Assembly (NCBI RefSeq): GCF_003387615.1
Contig: NZ_QUNS01000005.1
Location: 170,178 to 234,064, forward strand
Length of the DNA stretch: 63,887 nt
Source of the DNA: Tenacibaculum gallaicum
GTDB lineage: Bacteria; Bacteroidota; Bacteroidia; Flavobacteriales; Flavobacteriaceae
Direction of reading: 5' to 3'
The position numbers and the translations under genes are program-made. Below, piece by piece: positions 7,370 through 14,998 of this stretch (the first letter of the stretch is position 1; every line of letters begins with the position of its first letter). A model generated the notes under the pieces. That model saw nothing but the letters and a program-made list of their open reading frames with translations, made no database searches and was not told the DNA's origin.

Positions 7370-8233
7370 ATGACACCAGAATATCGAATAGAAACTGAAA
7401 ATCACATTAGAGAGTATTTTAAATCATTTGATGATATAAAAGAAATTGTGAATATTAAATGTGAAGAAACCTTTACCGATTTAGATGTTGTTGTCAACGT
7501 TTGGAATGTAAAAACTGAAAATGAAGCTTATTGGGTAGTCGAAGGAGAAAACGCACCTATGAATTTATATACTCAAAGAGAGCATTATTTTTCCGCAGAC
7601 GAAGCCTATTCTTTTCATATGGGAATTACTCAACGATTAACTAAAAGACATCAAAATGATTTTAAACATATAATTGATGAAATCCCTTTAGATATTAGTC
7701 ATTTAAAATCAATAAGCAGAAAGTTAAATATGGCTTCAGAAAAACTTTCGATTGATTTAGAACCTGAAGAATTTCAATCTATCGGACTTTTATGTCGAGA
7801 AAGTTTAATAGACTTATCCAAAGTACTGTGTGAAAGAAATCCTGAATTGATAAAGGAAAAAGGATTAAAAAAATCTGACTTTAAAGGTGTAGCCAACGCT
7901 TTTATAGAATTTTATATTCCTGGAAATCAAAACTCGGATTTAAGAAATTATTCCCGAAAATTAGTAGATAGTGCTTGGAGCTATAATTCAATGGTGGTTC
8001 ATTCAAAAAATAAAAAATATCCAGATGCAAAAATTGCTTTATTATTTACTTCTTCAACGATTAGTTTACTTGAAAATTTATTTTTTAAACATATAGGCTT
8101 CGACCAAGAATTACCTTGTCCTGAATGTGGAAGTTTACAAATGGAATTTATAGAAATTGAAAACGATAAATTAAAACAAGTCTGCATGAAATGTGAACAT
8201 GAAGAAATTTTACACCTTGAAAAAGAAGAATAA
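7370..8233 (+). CDS. Hypothetical protein with C-terminal zinc ribbon (cassette-borne)
   Basis: 287 residues, cytoplasmic. The C-terminus has two Cys pairs, C250-x2-C253 and C272-x2-C275, with CPECG and CMKCEHEE: a typical zinc ribbon. Residues about 120-240 are helical (LLCRESLIDLSKVLCERN; NYSRKLVDSAWSYNSMVVHSKNKKYPDA) and recall HEPN-like or DUF-type helical bundles that end in a conserved His-Ser motif (MVVHS); I did not identify the family. The N-terminus is alpha/beta (YRIETENHIREYF). It is the sole gene in a unit bounded by GTTAGGTGCA (7335-7344) and the exact complement TGCACCTAAC (8235-8244). A defence or stress role is only suggested by context. Confidence 0.75.
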   Translation: MTPEYRIETENHIREYFKSFDDIKEIVNIKCEETFTDLDVVVNVWNVKTENEAYWVVEGENAPMNLYTQREHYFSADEAYSFHMGITQRLTKRHQNDFKHIIDEIPLDISHLKSISRKLNMASEKLSIDLEPEEFQSIGLLCRESLIDLSKVLCERNPELIKEKGLKKSDFKGVANAFIEFYIPGNQNSDLRNYSRKLVDSAWSYNSMVVHSKNKKYPDAKIALLFTSSTISLLENLFFKHIGFDQELPCPECGSLQMEFIEIENDKLKQVCMKCEHEEILHLEKEE

Positions 8234-8234
8234 C

Positions 8235-8244
8235 TGCACCTAAC
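8235..8244. repeat. Left end of a cassette site, rest lost
   Basis: TGCACCTAAC, two bases after the stop codon, is the exact complement of GTTAGGTGCA at 7335-7344, and ACCTAAC matches RYYYAAC. No right arm is recognisable downstream; an IS110-like remnant follows within about 40 bp, so the palindrome was probably cut by insertion or deletion. Confidence 0.5.
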
Positions 8245-8283
8245 AAAGAACTGAGGTAAAAAACAAGTAAATTTTATACTTTT

Positions 8284-8385
8284 TTAAACCAAAATACTTT
8301 TATAATTCGTATCATAAGGTAAACCACTTTTTACTATTTCAAAGGCTTGTTTTAGTAGCTTATTGCGTACCGCTATTAGACTAAC
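8284..8385 (-). pseudogene. Remnant of the C-terminus of an IS110-family transposase
   Basis: Read on the minus strand, about 33 codons give SLIAVRNKLLKQAFEIVKSG followed by LPYDTNYKSILV and a stop. The pattern of a basic helix (VRNKLLKQ.F.I.K.G.PYD..Y) just before the stop is what IS110/IS116/IS902 transposases end with. An in-frame stop directly precedes it and no other part of the transposase is present in the gap. The assignment rests on pattern recognition only. It marks past insertion at the right end of the cassette-like array. Confidence 0.45.
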
Positions 8386-8436
8386 TTAAGATAAATAACC
8401 ACAATTAAGACGGATTCAGAACCCACTAATCAAAGC

Positions 8437-8535
8437 TTAAACATATCTTTAACCGTACATTTTTGTACGGTTTTTTATTTTGTTTTATCTTGGCTTACGC
8501 TTAATAAAAAAAACAAAAATTGCTAAAAACTTCCG
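8437..8535. repeat. Diverged intergenic repeat, copy 1 (with a terminator hairpin)
   Basis: The stretch from GCTTAAACATATC through TTTTGTACGG, ATTTTGTTTTATCTTGGCT, CTTAATAAAA and AAAATTGCTA to AACTTCC recurs in diverged form at about 11405-11510. It contains the stem-loop CCGTACA-TTTT-TGTACGG (8453-8470) followed by a T run (8471-8476), which could terminate + strand transcription. The rest of 8234-8613 outside this repeat and the IS110-like remnant holds nothing I recognise. Confidence 0.5.
8453..8477 (+). terminator. Intrinsic terminator
   Basis: Perfect 7-bp stem CCGTACA/TGTACGG with a four-base T loop, followed by six T. It would end transcripts from the zinc-ribbon gene or read-through across the IS remnant. 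Confidence 0.6.
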
Positions 8536-8613
8536 CTTATAACCTTTAAGGTTCCGGGTAAAAGTAGTTTTAGTTCTTTTATAACAAGTTGTACGTCATA
8601 TAACAGAACCCAA

Positions 8614-9147
8614 ATGGCAATCCCGAAAAACAAAGAAGAGCTAATTTTTGAAATCGAAAATAACTATTCCAAACTAAAAAAGGATTTGGAAATAATTCCT
8701 ACTAAATTGACCAAGGAAAAGGAACTCGAAGGACACACAAAAGGAACTCAAATGAGCGTTTCAGATTTAGTCGCTTACCTCATTGGTTGGGGCGAACTCG
8801 TGTTGAAGTGGAATCGAAAAATGAACAGAAACGAAAACGTGGACTTTCCCGAAACGGGGTATAAATGGAACAAACTCGGAAGGCTTGCTCAAAAATTCTA
8901 TTCGGACTATGAACATCTTGACTATAAAATGCTTTTGGACAAATTGGATAAAGTTGTCATCGAAATTTCAGATTTGATAAAAAATACTGAAAATACCGAT
9001 TTGTACGAAAAAGCATGGTACAACAAATGGACTAAAGGAAAAATGATACAGTTGAATACTTCTTCACCATATAAAAATGCGAGAAGCAGAGTAAGAAAAT
9101 GGAAAAAGCTAAATGAAGGAAGAATACAAACTCATAACAATACATAA
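8614..9147 (+). CDS. ClbS/DfsB family four-helix bundle protein (DUF1706)
   Basis: 177 residues. The opening PKNKEELIFEIENNYSKLKKDL, the segment MSVSDLVAYLIGWGELVLKW, and the late WTKGKMIQLNTSSPYKNARS and RVRKWKK are characteristic of the ClbS/DfsB family. ClbS protects colibactin producers by hydrolysing the cyclopropane warhead; most other members have no known substrate. Cytoplasmic, single domain, usual length. It stands alone between repeat-rich gaps, consistent with horizontally moved cargo, but its flanks do not show the complementary ends seen in the four units to its left. Confidence 0.88.
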   Translation: MAIPKNKEELIFEIENNYSKLKKDLEIIPTKLTKEKELEGHTKGTQMSVSDLVAYLIGWGELVLKWNRKMNRNENVDFPETGYKWNKLGRLAQKFYSDYEHLDYKMLLDKLDKVVIEISDLIKNTENTDLYEKAWYNKWTKGKMIQLNTSSPYKNARSRVRKWKKLNEGRIQTHNNT

Positions 9148-9149
9148 CT

Positions 9150-9266
9150 GCAATTATAGCGGGTTCGACCACCCTTCTGCTTTGCTCAGAACATAATCCA
9201 CTTAGAATTGATAACTGAAATAAATACTAATGCAATCCCTAACTGATATATAAAATCGTTAGAGGC
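9150..9266. repeat. Possible degenerate attC-like element
   Basis: The gap after the ClbS-like gene ends in CGTTAGAGGC (9257-9266), like the right ends of the clear elements. A left part ATAGCGGG and a right part AATCCCTAACTGATATATA allow only weak pairing, and the complement of GTTAGAGGC is not found after the following genes. Listed as a candidate remnant only. Confidence 0.3.
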
Positions 9267-9282
9267 AAGCTAAACCAACAAT

Positions 9283-10260
9283 ATGAAAAAAACAATAGTA
9301 GACATTCATTGTGATTTACTAATTCATTTAACAAAACCTAACTCCAGTGTTAACGATAAAGATTTAGGATGCTCTATTCCTTACCTCAAAAAAGGAAATG
9401 TTAAGCTACAAGTAATGGCTATTTTTGCGCCAACACAACCCAACAGTCATAAAACAGGACTTGAACAAAGTGAAATTTTCAAGAATTTAAATTTAAAAGA
9501 AGAGCCTCTTTATGCTATACAAAAACAGCATTTAAAAAACTTAAATAATAGTGATAATATAGGAATGCTGGCTGCTATTGAAAATGCATCTGCTTTTTGT
9601 AGTGAGAATACTACACTTAAAGAAGGTTTTGATAATCTTGAAAACATAAGAAACAATGTTGGCAATCTTTTTTATATAGGTTTCACACACCATTCAGAAA
9701 ATAGATTTGGTGGAGGAAACTATACTACCACTGGTTTAAAAAATGATGGAAAAGCTTTAATAGATTATCTAGACAATAAAAATATTGCTATTGATTTTTC
9801 ACATACAAGCGACAATTTAGCTCATGATATACTAAACTATGTAGCAAAACAAAATATAAACGTTTCAATTATTGCTAGCCATTCAAATTACCGATCTGTT
9901 TTTGACCATCCACGTAATTTACCAAATGAAATAGCACAAGAAATAATAAGTAAAAAAGGGTTAATTGGTCTTAATTTTTTAAGAGCATTTGTTAATAACG
10001 AAGACCCTAAAACGCTTCAAAAACATATTGAATACGGAATTAATTTAGGTGCCCATGATGCAATATGCTATGGTGCAGACTATTTTTATCATAAAAGTCA
10101 CCCTGACAAATCAAGAATACCATTTTTCTTCAAAGAGCATGAAAATGCAACCTGTTATCAAGAAATAAACTCAGTTATTGAAGAAAAGTTTGGTGCTGAA
10201 ATAGGTAACAATATTAGTTACAAAAATGTTATTAATTTCTTAATGAAACAGTGGGAATAA
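9283..10260 (+). CDS. Membrane dipeptidase-like peptidase, family M19
   Basis: 325 residues. The first metal ligands are in VDIHCDLL (His9, Asp11), followed by the bridging Glu in AAIENASAF, and His residues in IDFSHTSDN and SHSNYRSVFDHPRNLP, with the late Asp in CYGADYFYH: the order of a two-zinc M19 dipeptidase. These cleave dipeptides, including D-residue types, in the cytoplasm or periplasm. No signal peptide is visible, so the enzyme is probably cytosolic. The stop codon overlaps the start of a GNAT gene (TAATG), implying co-translation. Confidence 0.88.
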   Translation: MKKTIVDIHCDLLIHLTKPNSSVNDKDLGCSIPYLKKGNVKLQVMAIFAPTQPNSHKTGLEQSEIFKNLNLKEEPLYAIQKQHLKNLNNSDNIGMLAAIENASAFCSENTTLKEGFDNLENIRNNVGNLFYIGFTHHSENRFGGGNYTTTGLKNDGKALIDYLDNKNIAIDFSHTSDNLAHDILNYVAKQNINVSIIASHSNYRSVFDHPRNLPNEIAQEIISKKGLIGLNFLRAFVNNEDPKTLQKHIEYGINLGAHDAICYGADYFYHKSHPDKSRIPFFFKEHENATCYQEINSVIEEKFGAEIGNNISYKNVINFLMKQWE

Positions 10261-10859
10261 TGAATTTACAAAAAGATTATTATTTAGAGAATTCAAGGGT
10301 ATTATTAAAACCTTTGGTAATAGAAGACACTAACAAATTAGCTAATATTGCTATTAACGAACCTGACTTATGGAATTATACATTGAATAAACCTAATTCA
10401 GAGAAAAAACTAAATACATACATAACAAATGTGATAGCTGATAGAAAAAATGGAGTTTCTTATGCTTTTAGTGTTTATGACAAACAAAAGCAAGCCTACG
10501 CTGGGTGCACAAGAGTTTATGAAATTAATTCTATTCACAAAACTTGTGCTATCGGATATACTTGGTATAGTAAAAATTTTCAAGGAACTGGTCTTAATAA
10601 AAACTGTAAATACTTATTGTTTAAGTTTGCTTTTGAAGAATTATTAATGGAAAGAATTCAATTTCGAGCTGATAAAAATAACATTAGAAGTATAAATGCT
10701 ATTAAAAGCTTAGGTTGTAAAGAAGAAGGGGGTTTGAGAAGTAATATGTATAAACCAGATGGAACAAGAAGGAATAGTATGATTTTAAGTATTTTAAAAA
10801 ATGAATGGCTCAATTCTGAGAAAAAAAAGTTAAAAGATAAAATAGAAATTCATCACTAA
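10260..10859 (+). CDS. GNAT-family N-acetyltransferase (RimJ/RimL-like)
   Basis: The ATG at 10260 overlaps the dipeptidase stop as TAATG; a GTG at 10251 would add three residues and is less likely. About 199 residues with the layout of the Acetyltransf_3 group: SRVLLKPLVIEDTNKLANIA, YAFSVYDKQKQAYAGCTRVYEI, AIGYTWYSKNFQGTGLNK (acetyl-CoA loop, variant of QGKGLG), then RADKNNIRSINAIKSLGCKEEG, the hallmark C-terminal motif. It probably acetylates an amino group on a peptide, protein or small molecule. Coupling to a dipeptidase suggests amino-acid or peptide modification, by inference. Confidence 0.88.
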   Translation: MNLQKDYYLENSRVLLKPLVIEDTNKLANIAINEPDLWNYTLNKPNSEKKLNTYITNVIADRKNGVSYAFSVYDKQKQAYAGCTRVYEINSIHKTCAIGYTWYSKNFQGTGLNKNCKYLLFKFAFEELLMERIQFRADKNNIRSINAIKSLGCKEEGGLRSNMYKPDGTRRNSMILSILKNEWLNSEKKKLKDKIEIHH

Positions 10860-10939
10860 TAAAAAACGTATATAAAAAATTATTCGTTTTAAACTAAACA
10901 AGAAATCATTGAACGTTTACTACTTCTAAAAACCAATAA

Positions 10940-11395
10940 ATGAACAAAACATTAAAAATAAGCTTAATAATAGTACTAACAATAGGTGTGTTATTCTCAT
11001 ATTTTTTATGGCGATTTCTTGGAAAACCTTATTATAAAATAACCCTTCTTGGAACAGAATATGTAGAGAATTCTGACGAGTTAAAATATGTTAATGAACA
11101 ACTTGAAGATGACCTCTATCTAATTAAAAAATATAAATACTCAAAAGATGTTATGCTAATTGGTTTTGGCGGCGGCGGAAGTAGAACTGATGATTATTAT
11201 TCTTACGGTATTGCCGATAAAAACAAAAACACCCTATTGAATCCTAAATATCAATTTCTAAATACTAAAACAAACTCGCATAAAGAATTAATTATATACG
11301 GACTTCCGTATGTAGAAAAAGGAAATGAAAAGACGATGTTTTATAAAATTGTAAACGGACAAATAGAATTGATTAAAGAAGAAAATAGTTGGTAA
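10940..11395 (+). CDS. Small membrane-anchored hypothetical protein
   Basis: 151 residues. One N-terminal hydrophobic segment (about 5-27, ISLIIVLTIGVLFSYFLWRF) looks like an uncleaved anchor; the rest is a soluble domain that includes LIGFGGGGSRTDDYYSYG and repeated short beta-strand-like pieces. No family recognised. It lies 80 bp after the GNAT gene with an AT-rich gap between, so it probably has its own transcript. Confidence 0.65.
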   Translation: MNKTLKISLIIVLTIGVLFSYFLWRFLGKPYYKITLLGTEYVENSDELKYVNEQLEDDLYLIKKYKYSKDVMLIGFGGGGSRTDDYYSYGIADKNKNTLLNPKYQFLNTKTNSHKELIIYGLPYVEKGNEKTMFYKIVNGQIELIKEENSW

Positions 11396-11404
11396 CAATG
11401 TATA

Positions 11405-11510
11405 GTTGAAATATACTTTTTTTAACTCTATATTTTTGTATGTTTTCTATTTTGTTTTACCTTGGCTAATACTTAATAAAAGAGAATAAAATTGCTATCA
11501 ACTTCCTTTT
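11405..11510. repeat. Diverged intergenic repeat, copy 2
   Basis: Counterpart of the repeat at 8437-8535: AGTTGAAATATAC, ATTTTTGTATG, TATTTTGTTTTACCTTGGCT, ACTTAATAAAA, AAAATTGCTA and CAACTTCC follow in the same order and spacing. Copy 2 has lost the perfect stem of copy 1. Confidence 0.5.
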
Positions 11511-11542
11511 CTTATTTCCTAAACAAGTTTGCTTTAATTATA

Positions 11543-12271
11543 ATGAGATACTACAATATAATATTTATTTTATTGCTTTTTCAAAGCTGTAATACAACTA
11601 CACTTTCAGAAAAAGAAGCTAATAACATTTCAAATATACAAGTTGAAATATTGATTGAAGATGGTATTAAAGAAACATCGTTGAATAAAATTAATGCTTA
11701 TATATCCAATGGTGAAAAAAGAATTATTAACGAAAACATAAAGATTCTATTAAACGGAAAACCATTAAAATTGTTTGTTAGAACTGGAAATTATTATGAT
11801 AAATATCCTGTTTATTTGACAGATAATCTAGTACGAAGAGAATCCTACTACTTTGAAATAATTTTACCAGACAGTACTAGATATCCAATAGCTTATATAA
11901 AGCCTAGTAAAATAACATCAGAATTCAGTTTTCCAAAAAATATACCTTTAGATGAAGACTTCGTACTAGACTGGAAAACTAATAATATATCAGCAAATGT
12001 AGAATTATGGAAACTAGTACATCAAAAAGATAAACCAAATACGCACTCGGGAGGAAAATATGCAGAATCAACAATTCATCATACTATAAATACTGAAAAT
12101 GGAAACTACAAAGTGCCAAAATTGTTTTATGAAGATTCTTTAACAATTGCTGATTATTTAAAAATTCGAATTAGCAGTAGGGAAAGTGGATTGACAAACC
12201 CTAAATTAATAACAAATAGTAAAATTTTATATACTTATGTAATAGAAAAAACAATTAGTTTGGAAAATTAA
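11543..12271 (+). CDS. Putative lipoprotein of unknown function
   Basis: The start is set at the ATG at 11543 because it begins a clean lipoprotein signal, MRYYNIIFILLLFQSCN, with lipobox Cys16; upstream in-frame codons from 11492 lie in the intergenic repeat. The mature part of about 225 residues is mostly beta-rich (VEILIEDGIKETSLNKINAY; NGKPLKLFVRTGNYYDKYPV) and resembles an extracellular immunoglobulin-like or carbohydrate-facing domain in general character only. No family recognised. Expected location is the outer or inner membrane, facing the periplasm or exterior. Confidence 0.65.
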   Translation: MRYYNIIFILLLFQSCNTTTLSEKEANNISNIQVEILIEDGIKETSLNKINAYISNGEKRIINENIKILLNGKPLKLFVRTGNYYDKYPVYLTDNLVRRESYYFEIILPDSTRYPIAYIKPSKITSEFSFPKNIPLDEDFVLDWKTNNISANVELWKLVHQKDKPNTHSGGKYAESTIHHTINTENGNYKVPKLFYEDSLTIADYLKIRISSRESGLTNPKLITNSKILYTYVIEKTISLEN

Positions 12272-12361
12272 CCAATTTTTGTTTTTTCGTTTTACAAAAT
12301 AAAAACACTTATAAACATCTTAAAAACTATTGTTAACCAAATAAAATAACTGATAAAAAAT

Positions 12362-13339
12362 ATGGCAAGAATATATTACGATGAAAAAAAACTATACGGA
12401 AAACCGTTTAAATCAACTATTCTTAATATCAATTCTTTCAAGCACATATTTGAGAATACAATTATTCCAAAAAACTTTCCGAAAAAAATTGAATTTACTA
12501 ATTCTAAAAAAGAGGTTTTTAAAACGTTACTTTTATATACAGACGATATTGAATATAATTCAAGCAAACGTAAAGTTTATATTCCAAATTCAATCATATT
12601 TTATGATTACGAAGATTATAACTTCCCTACAGAGTTTTATTTTATTGTCAGAGTTGAAAACCAAATTGAAATAAGAAAGTGTAATGGTGGGAAAGATGTA
12701 AAATGGTTTCACATTCCAGATATGCATAAACCTGTTTGTGATTTAAAAATTATAACTAAAGTAGAAGCTACTTTCTCAGAACTCATTAAACTCGTAGAAG
12801 AAAACTTAAAAAGAGAAAAAAACTCGAATAAAAAAGTAAACACAAAAAAAGAGTGTCCATCTATAAATAATATTCAGCGAGAAGCATACCAAGAACTGGC
12901 AGAAATATGTGTTTCAAACAAAAAAGAACGCATTTTAAACCACATAAAAACTCTTAAAAATTATGATAATGACAGTGAATATTTTACAACACTTAATTAT
13001 CTAATAGACCTTTTAGAAGATGACGATATTTCGTTTATTATAAGATTAGACTGGAAAGCTGATATTAAAGATTTAGAATGGTTTTTAAAATCAACATTAA
13101 AAGATAATTATAACTTATCTATTGACTTACCCAGTCCTAATGATTATACAAAAAACGCATCTGTTTCTTTTGATAACGTTTTTGAGGATTTCGACAAACC
13201 TTTAAGACAAAATAACCTTCAATTAGGTTTTATAGATACTCAATCAGACGAATATGTTTTTATTTTACATAAAATTACAGATAAAGAAAAAATACAAAAA
13301 CTTATTAAGCTTATTGGATACAACTATTACGAAAAATAA
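12362..13339 (+). CDS. Hypothetical cytoplasmic protein
   Basis: 325 residues, no signal or membrane segment. The N-terminal half is alpha/beta with many aromatic residues (YEDYNFPTEFYFIVRV; WFHIPDMHKP). A Lys/Asn-rich linker (about 145-170) joins a C-terminal half that includes LDWKADIKDLEWFLKS and NLQLGFIDTQSDEYVFILHK, similar in feel to DUF6630-like domains of immunity-type proteins. That resemblance is weak. It follows a lipoprotein gene and precedes the DKNYY-repeat gene, all on the same strand; no toxin partner is visible. Confidence 0.6.
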   Translation: MARIYYDEKKLYGKPFKSTILNINSFKHIFENTIIPKNFPKKIEFTNSKKEVFKTLLLYTDDIEYNSSKRKVYIPNSIIFYDYEDYNFPTEFYFIVRVENQIEIRKCNGGKDVKWFHIPDMHKPVCDLKIITKVEATFSELIKLVEENLKREKNSNKKVNTKKECPSINNIQREAYQELAEICVSNKKERILNHIKTLKNYDNDSEYFTTLNYLIDLLEDDDISFIIRLDWKADIKDLEWFLKSTLKDNYNLSIDLPSPNDYTKNASVSFDNVFEDFDKPLRQNNLQLGFIDTQSDEYVFILHKITDKEKIQKLIKLIGYNYYEK

Positions 13340-13380
13340 AAAGTTATTTAAGTTACAAACACTAATTATATAGTTATTTA

Positions 13381-14547
13381 ATGAACTTAATTACAAACCA
13401 CCCATATTTATCAACAATCATAATCATACTTGTTTTGAATTCTATAATTAAAAAAATTACACGAGCTAAACATTCTCCTCTTCTAAAAGCATTCTTGTTT
13501 ATAATGGCAATTATCTCTCAAGCTTGTAGTCCTTTTGCAGGTCCTGTAGATAAATCTATTTCAGATTCCTATTACTATTCAAAATCAAAAAGTAACATCT
13601 GTTATTCTCCTATGGGAAATTGGTTTGAATTGGGTAATACCAAAATAAATGCAGATGTTGAGAGTTTTAAAGTTTTAGGAAGAGATTTTGGGAAAGACAA
13701 GAATCATTTATACTTTAAAACTCATATTATAGATAATGAAGTAGATATCGCTACTTTCTATGTTGATGATGATAATTACATCTGTTTTGATAAAGACCAT
13801 GTATATAGAGCTTTAAATTATTTACCTCACGACTTTACTCAAACAAATCAAGAGAAAAAGCATTTATGGAAAGTTGCTAAAGCTAATCCGAAAACATTTC
13901 AAAGAATTGATAGTGACTGGTCTAAAGACGACAAACTTTATTTTTATAATTATGTTCCTATTGATGTGGATTATAACTCTTTTACTATTTTAAATAACAG
14001 CTTTGCTAAAGACAAAAACCAAGTATATTCTTTAAAAAACTATGAATTGTTAGCTTCTTCAATAAACCCTACTACAACAAAAAAAATCAACAGTAGATAT
14101 ATTGCAGATAAAAACAATATTTATGATTTTCAAGAATATGTAAATGGTAAAAAGGTAGATTCTCTCACTTCTATACCCTACCAAAATATTGATAATTTAA
14201 CCATATTAGAAGATAAGTTTCTTCTATTTGATAATAAGGTTATGTATGATGGAATTATAATTGAAAAAGCTGATGCTTCGTCTTTTCAAATCATTCAATT
14301 TCCTTACTCTAAAGACAAAAATCATGTGTTTTATCACGAGGAGGTTATTGAAAAAGCTGATCCTAATACCTTCAGTATCTTTGAAACATCTTTTTACTCA
14401 AAAGATAAAAACCATGTATTCGTTTATGGGAAACTATTAAAAGATGCTGATGTAGCTACTTTTGGACCAGTAAACAAAAAACATTCTTTATTGTATAAAG
14501 ATAAAAATCATACTTATCGTGGTGATCAGATTGTAGAGAACAATTAA
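13381..14547 (+). CDS. DKNYY-repeat protein
   Basis: 388 residues. The signature KDKNxVYY-type repeat recurs: GKDKNHLYFK, DKDHVYRAL, AKDKNQVYSL, ADKNNIYDF, SKDKNHVFYH, SKDKNHVFVYG and KDKNHTYRG, each followed by a segment such as ADVATF, ADASSF or ADPNTF. This identifies the DKNYY family, a beta-repeat module common in Bacteroidota and Proteobacteria with no known biochemical function. Two hydrophobic stretches lie at the N-terminus; the second (LLKAFLFIMAIISQACS) ends in a possible lipobox, so the true start could be internal. Probably cell-envelope located. Confidence 0.85.
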   Translation: MNLITNHPYLSTIIIILVLNSIIKKITRAKHSPLLKAFLFIMAIISQACSPFAGPVDKSISDSYYYSKSKSNICYSPMGNWFELGNTKINADVESFKVLGRDFGKDKNHLYFKTHIIDNEVDIATFYVDDDNYICFDKDHVYRALNYLPHDFTQTNQEKKHLWKVAKANPKTFQRIDSDWSKDDKLYFYNYVPIDVDYNSFTILNNSFAKDKNQVYSLKNYELLASSINPTTTKKINSRYIADKNNIYDFQEYVNGKKVDSLTSIPYQNIDNLTILEDKFLLFDNKVMYDGIIIEKADASSFQIIQFPYSKDKNHVFYHEEVIEKADPNTFSIFETSFYSKDKNHVFVYGKLLKDADVATFGPVNKKHSLLYKDKNHTYRGDQIVENN

Positions 14548-14583
14548 ACCTACTATTTAATATTAACTAAATGAAAAATAAAC

Positions 14584-14976
14584 ATGAAATACGGATACAC
14601 TATACTTTATGTTGAGAATGTAAAAAAGACGATTAGCTTTTATGAAAAAGCTTTTGGTTTTACCCAAAAATTTATCACACCAGAAAACGATTATGGAGAG
14701 TTAATCTCAGGAGAAACAACCATTGCTTTTGCTTCTTACGAATTAGGAAAATCTAACTTTAAAAAAAAAATTAAGAAAGTAAGTTCATCTGACAAACCTT
14801 TTGGAGTAGAAATGGTTTTTGTGTCTGAAAATATAGAAGCAGATTTTAAAAAGGCTATTGATATGGGAGCTATTGAATTTGAACCAATCAAAGAAAAACC
14901 TTGGGGACAAAAAGTAGGCTACGTAAGAGACATTAATGGTTTTTTAATAGAAATTTGTTCGCCTATAAAAACTTAA
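14584..14976 (+). CDS. VOC-family (glyoxalase/bleomycin-resistance-like) protein
   Basis: 130 residues, a single VOC fold: YTILYVENVKKTISFYEKAFGF at the start, two beta-alpha-beta-beta-beta units, and the closing GQKVGYVRDINGFLIEIC with the conserved metal-ligand Glu. Such proteins are lyases, dioxygenases or drug-binding proteins. The His normally opening the first module is replaced (YGYTILYV), so metal binding may be incomplete. It ends 22 bp from the convergent AraC gene. Confidence 0.88.
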   Translation: MKYGYTILYVENVKKTISFYEKAFGFTQKFITPENDYGELISGETTIAFASYELGKSNFKKKIKKVSSSDKPFGVEMVFVSENIEADFKKAIDMGAIEFEPIKEKPWGQKVGYVRDINGFLIEICSPIKT

Positions 14977-14998
14977 GCAACTTTAATTCCCCTTATAT

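Noticed and set aside
9155..9175. GGGTTCGACC resembling a tRNA T-loop
   Set aside because: No acceptor or anticodon stem can be formed around it; it is in a degenerate repeat region.
10450..10647. 65-codon + strand ORF inside the GNAT gene
   Set aside because: Alternate frame within a well-recognised acetyltransferase.
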